Shown in pieces: positions 1 through 7,421 of a stretch of DNA of 64,000 nt. The position numbers and the translations under genes are program-made. Positions within the stretch are counted from its first letter, which is position 1; each line of letters starts with the position of its first letter. The DNA comes from Microbacterium aerolatum (GTDB lineage Bacteria > Actinomycetota > Actinomycetes > Actinomycetales > Microbacteriaceae): contig NZ_BJUW01000003.1 in assembly GCF_007988825.1 (NCBI RefSeq), forward strand, positions 248,001-312,000, given 5' to 3'. Below the pieces are notes generated by a model. The model worked only from the letters and a program-made list of their open reading frames with translations, was not told where the DNA came from and ran no database searches.

Positions 1-1
1 G

Positions 2-889
2 CGCGAAGGACTGACCGAGGCCGTGCCGATCTCGTCGATGCCCGGCGTCGCGCAGCACACGATGGACTCGTTGCGCCGTGCTGCGGTGGAGGCGGCTGAA
101 GCGGGCGTCGGCGGCGTGATGCTGTTCGGCGTTCCCGCCGTGCGCGATGCGATCGGCTCGGGTGCGGATGATCCAGACGGCATCCTCAACGTCGCCACCC
201 GCGCGCTGGTCTCGGAGGTCGGCGACGCGCTGGTCGTGCAGACCGACCTGTGCCTGGACGAGTTCACCGACCACGGCCACTGCGGGGTGCTCGCCCCTTC
301 GACAGGCTCAGGGACCGACCCCGTAATCGACAACGACGCGACCCTGGAGCGCTACGTCGCAATGGCGCTCGCGCAGGCGCGCGCCGGCTCCCACCTGCTG
401 GGGCTCTCCGGCATGATGGACGGCCAGGTCGCCGCGATCCGCAAGGGACTGGATGCCGAGGGCTTCACCGACACGCTGCTGCTCGGCTACGCCGCCAAGT
501 ACGCCAGCGCGTTCTACGGTCCGTTCCGCGAGGCCGTCGACTCGCAGCTCGAGGGCGACCGCCGCACCTACCAGCTCGATCCGGGCAACCGCCGCGAGGG
601 CGTCCGCGAGGCGCTGATCGACGAGGCAGAGGGCGCCGACGTCGTGATGGTCAAGCCCGCGATGAGCTTCCTCGACGTGCTGCGCGAGGTGCGCGACGCC
701 GTGCAGGTGCCGGTATGGGCGTACCAGATCTCCGGCGAGTACGCGATGATCGAGGCCGCTGCCGCAAACGGCTGGATCGATCGCCGTGCCGCGGTGCTCG
801 AGTCGCTGCTGTCGATCCGGCGCGCCGGCGCAGACGCGGTCCTCACGTACTGGGCGACCGAGGCGGCGCACTGGCTCCGCGAACGCTGA
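2..889 (+). CDS. hemB: delta-aminolevulinic acid dehydratase (porphobilinogen synthase), 5' end outside window
   Basis: Condenses two 5-aminolevulinate molecules to porphobilinogen in heme biosynthesis. The frame is open from base 2, and the first visible residues ([18 protein letters not shown]) match the HemB N-terminal region, so roughly 30 residues are missing to the left. The metal-site loop reads [14 protein letters not shown]: the first and last cysteines of the zinc-type triad are present and the middle one is Asp. The catalytic lysine regions [15 protein letters not shown] and [11 protein letters not shown] are present. Directly after HGHCGVL the chain carries an extra PSTGSGTD segment encoded by a copy of a short genomic repeat (295-316), where I would expect a shorter loop. 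hemL follows after 116 bp, so the two probably belong to one heme locus. Confidence 0.95.
   Translation, partial: REGLTEAVPISSMPGVAQHTMDSLRRAAVEAAEAGVGGVMLFGVPAVRDAIGSGADDPDGILNVATRALVSEVGDALVVQTDLCLDEFTDHGHCGVLAPSTGSGTDPVIDNDATLERYVAMALAQARAGSHLLGLSGMMDGQVAAIRKGLDAEGFTDTLLLGYAAKYASAFYGPFREAVDSQLEGDRRTYQLDPGNRREGVREALIDEAEGADVVMVKPAMSFLDVLREVRDAVQVPVWAYQISGEYAMIEAAAANGWIDRRAAVLESLLSIRRAGADAVLTYWATEAAHWLRER
295..316 (+). repeat. short repeat A (copy 1), inside hemB
   Basis: Copy of the element with core TTCGACAGGCTCAGGGA, read here in the frame that gives PSTGSGTD. It keeps hemB open and lengthens a loop just after the metal-binding cysteine. Confidence 0.85.
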
Positions 890-897
890 CCGCTTCT

Positions 898-967
898 GCG
901 GGTCGTTGAGCGCAGGCGCGCAGCGCCGAAGACGAAACGGGCTGAGCGAGCGCAGCGAGTCGAAGCC
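898..967 (+). repeat. intergenic repeat B (copy 1) between hemB and hemL
   Basis: A copy of the roughly 70-bp repeat that begins GCGGGTCGTTGAGCG, contains GACGAAACGGG, and ends GAGTCGAAGCC. It fills most of the hemB-hemL gap and stops before the hemL ribosome-binding site. Its inner arms (such as GGCGCGCAGCGCC) can fold as a hairpin. Confidence 0.85.
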
Positions 968-1005
968 AGACACAGATCGAAGCCGCACACTTCTGAGGAG
1001 GCATC

Positions 1006-2334
1006 ATGACTGATCGCAACGACGAGCTGTTCTCCGCCGCGCGCGCGGTGACCCCCGGCGGCGTGAATTCGCCGGTGCGAGCGTACGGCTCCGTCGGCGG
1101 GACGCCCAGGTTCCTGGCATCCGCCCGCGGCGCATACGTGACGGATGCCGAAGGTCGCGAGTACGTCGACCTGGTGGCCTCCTGGGGGCCTGCGCTGCTC
1201 GGGCACGCGCATCCCGAGGTCGTCGCCGCCGTCCAGGAGGCCGCGACCCGCGGACTGTCGTTCGGCGCTCCCACCGAGGGCGAGGTGGCACTCGCCCGCA
1301 AGATCACCGAGCGCGTGCGGCTCGGCGACCTCGCACCGATCGAACGCGTGCGCCTCGTCTCGACCGGCACCGAAGCCACCATGACCGCGATCAGACTCGC
1401 CCGAGGCGCGACCGGACGCGACCTGCTCGTGAAGTTCGCGGGTCACTACCACGGCCACTCCGACGGCCTGCTCGCCGAGGCCGGTTCAGGCGTCGCGACG
1501 CTCGCACTGCCCGGCTCGGCCGGCGTCCCTGCACCTATCGCCGCGCAGACGCTGGTGATCGGCTACAACGACCCTGCGGGGCTCGAGGCCGTGTTCGCCG
1601 AGCACGGCGACCGGATCGCCGCCGTCATCGTCGAGGCCGCGTCGGCGAACATGGGCGTCGTCGTGCCCGACCCCGGATTCAACCGGTTCATCGCCGACAC
1701 CGCCCACGCGCACGGCGCGCTGATGATCCTCGACGAGGTGCTCACCGGGTTCCGCGTGCACCACGCCGGCTTCTGGGCACTGCAGGCTGCGACGGGCGAG
1801 GAGTACCTGCCCGACATCATCACGTTCGGCAAGGTCATCGGTGGAGGGATGCCGCTGGCCGCCCTCGGCGGTCGTGCCGAGGTCATGGACATGCTCGCCC
1901 CGACGGGCCCCGTCTACCAGGCGGGCACCCTGTCCGGGAACCCGCTGTCCGTCGCCGCCGGACTCGAGACGCTGCGTCTGGCCACACCCGCCGTGTACGC
2001 CAAGGTAGATGCCGCCGCCGCCCGCATCGCAGATGCCCTTGATGCTGCGCTGACCGAAGCCGGAGTCGTACACGCCGTTCCGCGTGCTGGGAACCTGTTC
2101 GGCGTGGCGTTCGCGCCGCAGGCGCCGCGCACCTACGCCGAGGCTCAGGCGCAGGAGGCCTTCCGCTACGCGCCCTTCTTCCACTCGATGCGCGAGCAGG
2201 GCGTGGCACTGCCGCCGAGCGTCTTCGAGGCCTGGTTCCTCACCGCCGCGCACGACGACACGGCACTGAGCCGCATCGAGGCCGCGCTGCCCGCGGCGGC
2301 TCGCGCCGCGGCATCCGCTTCGCGCCCCGCGTGA
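1006..2334 (+). CDS. hemL: glutamate-1-semialdehyde 2,1-aminomutase
   Basis: PLP enzyme that isomerises glutamate-1-semialdehyde to 5-aminolevulinate, the substrate of the neighbouring hemB product, in the C5 heme pathway. It has 442 residues, normal for the family. The N-terminal [12 protein letters not shown] motif, the cofactor region [13 protein letters not shown] and the PLP lysine in [14 protein letters not shown] (Lys276) are all present. A strong ribosome-binding site, GAGGAGG, lies 5 bases before the ATG. The gene directly follows a repeat B copy, which may act as an RNA hairpin between hemB and hemL. Confidence 0.95.
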   Translation: MTDRNDELFSAARAVTPGGVNSPVRAYGSVGGTPRFLASARGAYVTDAEGREYVDLVASWGPALLGHAHPEVVAAVQEAATRGLSFGAPTEGEVALARKITERVRLGDLAPIERVRLVSTGTEATMTAIRLARGATGRDLLVKFAGHYHGHSDGLLAEAGSGVATLALPGSAGVPAPIAAQTLVIGYNDPAGLEAVFAEHGDRIAAVIVEAASANMGVVVPDPGFNRFIADTAHAHGALMILDEVLTGFRVHHAGFWALQAATGEEYLPDIITFGKVIGGGMPLAALGGRAEVMDMLAPTGPVYQAGTLSGNPLSVAAGLETLRLATPAVYAKVDAAAARIADALDAALTEAGVVHAVPRAGNLFGVAFAPQAPRTYAEAQAQEAFRYAPFFHSMREQGVALPPSVFEAWFLTAAHDDTALSRIEAALPAAARAAASASRPA

Positions 2335-2343
2335 CTCCGGAGC

Positions 2344-2375
2344 TTCTCGGGAATTCCGCGGCACCAGCCCGAGAA
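2344..2375 (+). terminator. possible terminator after hemL
   Basis: Arms TTCTCGGG (2344-2351) and CCCGAGAA (2368-2375) are perfectly complementary around a 16-nt loop, just behind the hemL stop. There is no clear T run, as is common in high-GC genomes. Confidence 0.45.
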
Positions 2376-2501
2376 CACGCTGCCTGAGGTCGATTCCTCC
2401 TGACGTGTGCGGCGGGGAGTGCGGAAACGCACAAGCCGATCGTTGCGGTCCTGTGAGGAAGTCGCAGACAGAATCGCGGCGGACGCTGGCAGACTGGACG
2501 G

Positions 2502-2951
2502 ATGGTGACGCTGCTCCTGGATCAGACACAGCTTGAGGTTGTGCTCTCTCCGCTCGAGCGTGCGGCCACGTTCCACCGTGAGAACCTGCGTATCGTCCGC
2601 GAGACGATCACGAAGGTGCAGCTCACGGATGACGCGTGGACGTGGTTGCGCGGCGTGCCGGGGCCCGGCACGCACATCCCCGGGATACTCGCGGCAGGCA
2701 CCTGGAAGGCCGCGGCGACGACCGACTTCGTCCTGATCCGGCGGCGACGTCCGAGCGTCGTCATCGATCTCGAGGGCGACGGGCAGTTCCAGCGCCTCAT
2801 CTTCACGACCCGCCACGGGCTCGCGCTCACGCAGGCGCTGCGTCTGAATGTGTCCGCGGAGCCGGTCGACGTCGTCGAGATCGCGGGAACCGCGCCGACC
2901 CCGGTCGTGGCCGGACGTCAGCGACCCGTCATCCGGCCGCGACCGGTCTGA
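2502..2951 (+). CDS. conserved hypothetical protein, 149 aa
   Basis: I do not recognise a named family. The protein is soluble, with no signal peptide or membrane segment. The pattern of alternating strands (TDFVLIRRRRPSVVIDLEGDGQFQRLIFTT read as separate short strands) suggests a PH-like or small beta domain, but this is only an impression. The tail is rich in Pro, Arg and Val. The ATG lies 6 bases behind a CAGACT box (2490-2495), consistent with a leaderless transcript. It converges on the ABC ATPase gene with a 2-bp gap. Confidence 0.7.
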   Translation: MVTLLLDQTQLEVVLSPLERAATFHRENLRIVRETITKVQLTDDAWTWLRGVPGPGTHIPGILAAGTWKAAATTDFVLIRRRRPSVVIDLEGDGQFQRLIFTTRHGLALTQALRLNVSAEPVDVVEIAGTAPTPVVAGRQRPVIRPRPV

Positions 2952-2953
2952 CC

Positions 2954-4360
2954 TCAGCGCTGCTCGTCGTCCGAGCTGTCGCCGTGCTCGTCGTCCGAGC
3001 CTTCGGCGACATCCGCTGCGTGATCCGCCGGTTCTGAATCGAATGACGGGACCACGTCGATGACGCGCGTCCTGTCGAGATCCTCGGCGTCGGACTCGGC
3101 GGGCTCGGATTCGGAATCCTGTACCTCGGCGGACTCGATCCCCGCGGCGGCGATGTTGGGATCGGTGACCGGGTTGGCGAACAGGCTGGCCACCGCGGCC
3201 AGGTCCGAGATGCCGGGGAGCGGGCGTTCCTCGGCGGGTGCTTCGGCGGAGGCGGGCGCTTCGACAGGCTCAGGGACCGTGATGTCTGCGTCATCGATGA
3301 GTGGACGCTCGTCTTCGGACGCTTCGACAGGCTCGGCGACCGTGGTGTGTGCGTCATCGGTGGAGTCGCCGCTCCCTGAGCCCGTCGAAGGGTCGGCGAC
3401 GGGCTCGGCGGACGCCACAGGCAGATCGAACAGGGCTGTCTCATCAGCAACAGGAGCCGGCGGCACGTACCGGTCGTGCACGAGATCGAGGAACACGTCC
3501 TCGAGCGTCGGACCCCGCTGCTGGAGTGTCGTCAGTGCGACACCGGCGCGAGCGGTGATGCCGCCGATGGTCGCGGCATCGCTGCCCCGAACAGTCAGCC
3601 CCGATCGCAGGATCTCGAACTCGTACCCGGCATCCTTCAGCGAAACCGACAGGGCGCTGCGGTCAGCGGCATCCACCACGACCGGACCGGTGCGCGGGTC
3701 GGCGAGGTCTTCCATGGTGCCGGCGAACTTGAGCTCGCCATGCGCGATCACGAGGATCTCGTCGGCGATCTGCTCGACCTCCGACAGCACGTGCGAGGAG
3801 ACCAGCACCGTGCGTCCTTCATCGGCGAGGCCGCGGATGAGAGTGCGCATCCAGCGGATGCCCTCGGGGTCGAGGCCGTTGGCCGGCTCGTCCAGGACGA
3901 GGACTCCGGGGTCGCCGAGCAGGGCTGTCGCGGCACTCAGGCGCTGACGCATGCCGAGCGAGAGGGCGGCGATGCGGGTGTCCGCATCGTTCTCGAGACC
4001 GACGAAGGAGAGCAGTTCGCCCACGCGTGACAGCGGGATGCCGGCCGCCTTGGCCGCCGTCGTCAGATGACGCTCGACCGAACGGCGAGGACGGAAACCG
4101 GGGTCCTCCATCATCGCGCCGATCACACGCGCGGGGTTGCGCAGTTCGGCGTACCGGCTGCCGCCGATCGTGGCAGTGCCGCTGGTCGGGCGCTCGAGCC
4201 CGAGCAGCATCCGCAGCGTGGTCGTCTTGCCGGCGCCGTTCGGGCCGAGGAATCCGGTCACCACACCGGGATTGACGCGCGCGGAGAAGTCCGACACGGC
4301 CGCGACGGCGCCGAAGCGCTTGGTCGCGTGGTCGAACTCGATCAGCTGTCCGTCTGCCAT
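2954..4360 (-). CDS. ABC transporter ATP-binding protein with long acidic C-terminal extension
   Basis: ATPase of a DrrA/CcmA-type ABC exporter. Walker A is GPNGAGKTTT (about residues 41-50), the signature is LSLGMRQR, Walker B is VLVLDEPANGLDPEG, and the switch is SSHVLSE. The start is taken at the ATG giving MADGQLIEF, which has AAAGG just upstream; an ATG 108 bp further out would add unrelated sequence. The ABC core ends near residue 300. About 165 further residues follow that are rich in Glu, Asp, Ser, Pro and Ala and probably disordered. Part of this tail (PSTGSGSG, AEPVEAS, PEPVEAP) is encoded by three copies of a short genomic repeat. No permease gene lies beside it. Confidence 0.9.
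   Translation of the reverse strand: MADGQLIEFDHATKRFGAVAAVSDFSARVNPGVVTGFLGPNGAGKTTTLRMLLGLERPTSGTATIGGSRYAELRNPARVIGAMMEDPGFRPRRSVERHLTTAAKAAGIPLSRVGELLSFVGLENDADTRIAALSLGMRQRLSAATALLGDPGVLVLDEPANGLDPEGIRWMRTLIRGLADEGRTVLVSSHVLSEVEQIADEILVIAHGELKFAGTMEDLADPRTGPVVVDAADRSALSVSLKDAGYEFEILRSGLTVRGSDAATIGGITARAGVALTTLQQRGPTLEDVFLDLVHDRYVPPAPVADETALFDLPVASAEPVADPSTGSGSGDSTDDAHTTVAEPVEASEDERPLIDDADITVPEPVEAPASAEAPAEERPLPGISDLAAVASLFANPVTDPNIAAAGIESAEVQDSESEPAESDAEDLDRTRVIDVVPSFDSEPADHAADVAEGSDDEHGDSSDDEQR
3259..3278 (+). repeat. short repeat A (copy 2), inside ABC ATPase tail
   Basis: CTTCGACAGGCTCAGGGACC on the plus strand; the minus-strand gene reads it as VPEPVEA. Confidence 0.85.
3322..3341 (+). 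repeat. short repeat A (copy 3), inside ABC ATPase tail
   Basis: Variant CTTCGACAGGCTCGGCGACC; read by the minus-strand gene as VAEPVEA. It lies 63 bp from copy 2 in the same orientation, and flanking sequence (GATG/GTGTG..GCGTCATCG) is also similar, suggesting a local duplication. Confidence 0.8.
3372..3392 (-). repeat. short repeat A (copy 4, opposite orientation), inside ABC ATPase tail
   Basis: Reads CTCCCTGAGCCCGTCGAAGG on the plus strand; in the gene it encodes DPSTGSGS. Orientation is opposite to copies 2 and 3. Confidence 0.8.
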
Positions 4361-4457
4361 CCGGGGCCTTTCACTGCATGGGCGTCCTCCCCATCTTGCC
4401 GGAAATCCCGCAGAATCTCGCATCGGCCGCATGCATAAAGTCCAGAACAGGCCGATG

Positions 4458-4463
4458 TAACGT
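4458..4463 (+). promoter_or_regulatory. -10 box of the HIBCH-like gene
   Basis: TAACGT ends 7 bases before the GTG at 4471, pointing to a leaderless transcript. Confidence 0.5.
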
Positions 4464-4470
4464 GGCATCC

Positions 4471-5532
4471 GTGACTGACATCGACGCGGCCCCGACGGTT
4501 CTCATCCGCACCGAGGGAGCGCTCGGCCGCCTCACGCTCAACCGGCCGAAGGCGATCAACGCGCTCGACATCGACATGATCCGCCAGGCGAAGGTGGCGC
4601 TGGAGGCGTGGCGCGAGGACACCGACATCGAAATCGTCCTGATCGACGGTGAAGGAGAGCGCGGGCTGTGCGCCGGCGGCGACGTGCGCGCGCTCTACGA
4701 CCAGATCGTCGGAGGCGATGCACAGGGCGCCTCGGAGTTCTTCCGCGCCGAGTACGCGCTGAACCTGATGATCGCCGAGTACCCGAAGACGGTCGTCGCC
4801 ATCGCCGACGGGATCACGATGGGCGGCGGAATCGGCATCGCAGGTCACGCCGACATCCGCGTGGTCACGGAGCGCAGCCGGCTGGCGATGCCGGAGACCC
4901 GGATCGGATTCACCCCCGACGTCGGCGGCACGTACCTGCTCGGACGCGCGCCCGGCCGGATCGGCGAGTACCTCGGTCTCACGGGCGGCACGATGTCGGC
5001 GGCGGATGCCGTCTACGCCGGCTTCGCGGATCACTACGTGCCGTCGCAGCACCTGGGAGAGCTCCGCGAGGCCCTGGGCAAGCGCGCCGATCCGACCAGC
5101 CCGTCCGAGCTGGTGCTCCTGTTCGACGAGACCCCGGAGCGATCGGTGCTCGCGGCCGAGCGCGCCTGGATCGACGAGGTGTTCGCGGCCGACTCCCTTG
5201 CCGAGATCTCGCAGCGACTCTCCGCACGCGCCGAGGTCTCGGCATCCGCGACGGCTGCCGTGCTCGTGGAGCTCTCGCCGACGGGGCTCGCGGTCACGCT
5301 CGATGCGGTCCGCGAAGCACGCGAGGGCGACCTGCGCGATGCCCTGATCGGCGAGTACCGGCGGGTCATGTGGTTCGTGCGGCAGCATCCCGATCTCGTC
5401 GAGGGGATCCGCGCGCAGCTGGTCGACAAGGACCGCTCGCCGAAGTGGCAGCCCGCGACGATCCCGCAGCTCCCGGCGGATGCCGGCGCTGACGCCCGCG
5501 CATACGTGCCCGAGGTGCCGCTGTTCGACTGA
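4471..5532 (+). CDS. enoyl-CoA hydratase/isomerase family, 3-hydroxyisobutyryl-CoA hydrolase type
   Basis: Crotonase-fold enzyme. The two-part layout, the GLCAGGDVRALYD oxyanion-hole motif, MPETRIGFTPDVGGTYLL and the C-terminal RAQLVDKDRSPKW block are typical of 3-hydroxyisobutyryl-CoA hydrolases, which release 3-hydroxyisobutyrate in valine breakdown. At 353 residues it is longer than plain enoyl-CoA hydratases, again as in HIBCH. The GTG start (VTDIDAAP) fits the -10 box TAACGT 7 bases upstream; an ATG 93 bp earlier lies too close to the divergent ABC gene and adds non-conserved residues. The function fits the mms genes near 57-61 kb, which lack a hydrolase of their own. Confidence 0.85.
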   Translation: MTDIDAAPTVLIRTEGALGRLTLNRPKAINALDIDMIRQAKVALEAWREDTDIEIVLIDGEGERGLCAGGDVRALYDQIVGGDAQGASEFFRAEYALNLMIAEYPKTVVAIADGITMGGGIGIAGHADIRVVTERSRLAMPETRIGFTPDVGGTYLLGRAPGRIGEYLGLTGGTMSAADAVYAGFADHYVPSQHLGELREALGKRADPTSPSELVLLFDETPERSVLAAERAWIDEVFAADSLAEISQRLSARAEVSASATAAVLVELSPTGLAVTLDAVREAREGDLRDALIGEYRRVMWFVRQHPDLVEGIRAQLVDKDRSPKWQPATIPQLPADAGADARAYVPEVPLFD

Positions 5533-5596
5533 GTCGCAACCGGATCCTTTTCTGGACCGGAGCGAAAAACCGGCTGTCATCAGCGACTCGTTCGCC

Positions 5597-5618
5597 CTGA
5601 GCGGATAATTCCGATCAG
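5597..5618. promoter_or_regulatory. possible operator before the ABC exporter genes
   Basis: Imperfect 22-bp palindrome: half CTGAGCGGATA against the reverse complement of ATTCCGATCAG, 8 of 11 positions paired. It lies about 75 bp before the exporter start, where a TetR or MarR repressor could bind. No regulator gene is adjacent. Confidence 0.4.
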
Positions 5619-5693
5619 GTATGTGCAATGTCGGTGGGGCGTGGCACGCTATCTGGTGGCCCATTCGGCCCGCTCCCCAAAAGGACCTCACCA

Positions 5694-7421
5694 ATGCTCG
5701 GAAAGCTCCTCTTCCGCTACCTCTCCAAATACTGGCCACTGCTGGTCGGTGTGCTCGTGTTCCAGTTCATCAGCGCGCTGGCTGCGCTGTACCTCCCCCG
5801 GCTGAACGCCGACATCATCAACGAGGGCGTCGCCACTGCCGACACCGCCTACATCTGGCGAACCGGCGTCTGGATGCTGGTCGTCTCGCTCGGCCAGATC
5901 GTCTGCTCCGTGATCGCGACCTACTTCGCCGCCAAAGCCGCCATGAGCGTTGGCCGCGACATCCGTTCCGACGTGTTCGCGCGCGTCAGCGGCTTCTCCG
6001 AGCGCGAGGTGTCGCAGTTCGGCGCCGGGTCGCTCATCACCCGCAACACGAACGACGTGCAGCAGGTGCAGATGCTGGCGATGATGGGCGCGACGATGTT
6101 CGTGATGGCCCCGATGCTCGCCATCGGCGGCATCATCATGGCCGTGCAGCAGGACGTCGGGCTCAGCTGGCTGATCGGCGTCTCTGTCCCCGTGCTGCTC
6201 ATCGCGGCGGTGCTCGTCATCGGTCGCATGGTGCCGCTGTTCCGTCGCAACCAGGGCAAGATCGACGAGATCAACCGCATCATGCGCGAGCAGCTCACCG
6301 GCGTGCGCGTCGTGCGCGCGTTCGTCCGAGAGCGCGTGGAAGAGCAGCGCTTCCGGGGCGCGAACACCGATCTCATGAAGCTCGGTCGCAACATCGGCTC
6401 GTTGTTCGTGCTGCTGTTCCCGCTGTTCATGCTGATCCTCAACGTCACCGTCGTAGGCGTCATCTGGTTCGGCGGCCTCGAGGTGCAGAACGGCAACGTC
6501 GAAGTGGGAACGCTGTTCGCGTTCATGCAGTACATCGGTCAGATCATGGGCGGTGTGATCATGGTCAGCTTCATGGCGATCATGATCCCTCGCGCCGCGG
6601 TCTCCGCCGAGCGCGTGGGCGAGGTCCTCGACGCCGAGTCTTCCCTCGAACGTCCTGAGGACGGTGCGACCGACTTCCCCGTGCCCGGAACGGTCATGTT
6701 CGAGAACGTCGAGTTCACCTATCCGGGAGCCGACGCACCCGTGCTGCAGAACATCTCGTTCGGCGCGGAGCGCGGCGAGACGGTCGCGATCGTCGGTTCG
6801 ACCGGTGCCGGAAAGACGACCCTGATCTCGCTCGTGCCGCGACTGTTCGACGTCACGGGCGGCGTCGTCCGGGTCGGCGGCGTCGACGTGCGCGAAGCCG
6901 ACATGGATGCCCTGTGGAAGACGATCGGCCTGGTCCCGCAGCGTCCGTTCCTGTTCACCGGGACGATCGCCTCGAACCTCCGGTACGGCCGTTCGGATGC
7001 CACCGATGAAGAGCTCTGGCACGCGCTCGAGATCGCGCAGGCCAAGGACTTCGTCGCCGAGATGCCCGAGGGACTCGAGTCCCGCATTGCGCAGGGCGGC
7101 ACGAACGTGTCCGGCGGTCAGCGCCAGCGACTCGCGATCGCCCGTGCCCTGGTGCACCAGCCGCAGATCCTCGTCTTCGACGACTCGTTCTCGGCGCTCG
7201 ACCTGACCACGGACGCGAGGCTGCGCCAAGCGCTGTGGCGAGAACTGCCGCAGGTGACGAAGATCGTCGTCGCGCAGCGCGTGTCGACCATCACGGACGC
7301 CGATCGCATCGTCGTCCTCGAAGGAGGAGAGATGGTCGGCGTCGGAACGCACGACGAACTCGTCGCCAGCAACGACACTTACCGTGAGATCGTCGAATCG
7401 CAGCTGGGGGTGGACGCATGA
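5694..7421 (+). CDS. ABC exporter half-transporter, degenerate-site subunit
   Basis: Fused permease-ATPase of the multidrug exporter type, 575 residues: six membrane helices in the first half, then the ATPase domain. Walker A is GSTGAGKTT and the signature VSGGQRQR is intact. Walker B ends in FDDSFSALD, with Asp in place of the catalytic Glu, and the switch reads AQR, with Gln in place of His. Such changes mark the non-catalytic partner of a heterodimeric exporter (TM287/288, BmrCD, TmrAB). The ATG is chosen because AAAAGGACC precedes it. It overlaps the partner gene by 4 bp (ATGA), so the two are co-translated. The substrate is unknown. Confidence 0.93.
   Translation: MLGKLLFRYLSKYWPLLVGVLVFQFISALAALYLPRLNADIINEGVATADTAYIWRTGVWMLVVSLGQIVCSVIATYFAAKAAMSVGRDIRSDVFARVSGFSEREVSQFGAGSLITRNTNDVQQVQMLAMMGATMFVMAPMLAIGGIIMAVQQDVGLSWLIGVSVPVLLIAAVLVIGRMVPLFRRNQGKIDEINRIMREQLTGVRVVRAFVRERVEEQRFRGANTDLMKLGRNIGSLFVLLFPLFMLILNVTVVGVIWFGGLEVQNGNVEVGTLFAFMQYIGQIMGGVIMVSFMAIMIPRAAVSAERVGEVLDAESSLERPEDGATDFPVPGTVMFENVEFTYPGADAPVLQNISFGAERGETVAIVGSTGAGKTTLISLVPRLFDVTGGVVRVGGVDVREADMDALWKTIGLVPQRPFLFTGTIASNLRYGRSDATDEELWHALEIAQAKDFVAEMPEGLESRIAQGGTNVSGGQRQRLAIARALVHQPQILVFDDSFSALDLTTDARLRQALWRELPQVTKIVVAQRVSTITDADRIVVLEGGEMVGVGTHDELVASNDTYREIVESQLGVDA

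Noticed and set aside
2954..4468. Longer start of the ABC ATPase at 4468
   Set aside because: The extra 36 residues are unlike the family and overlap the promoter of the divergent hydrolase gene; the ATG at 4360 has a ribosome-binding site.
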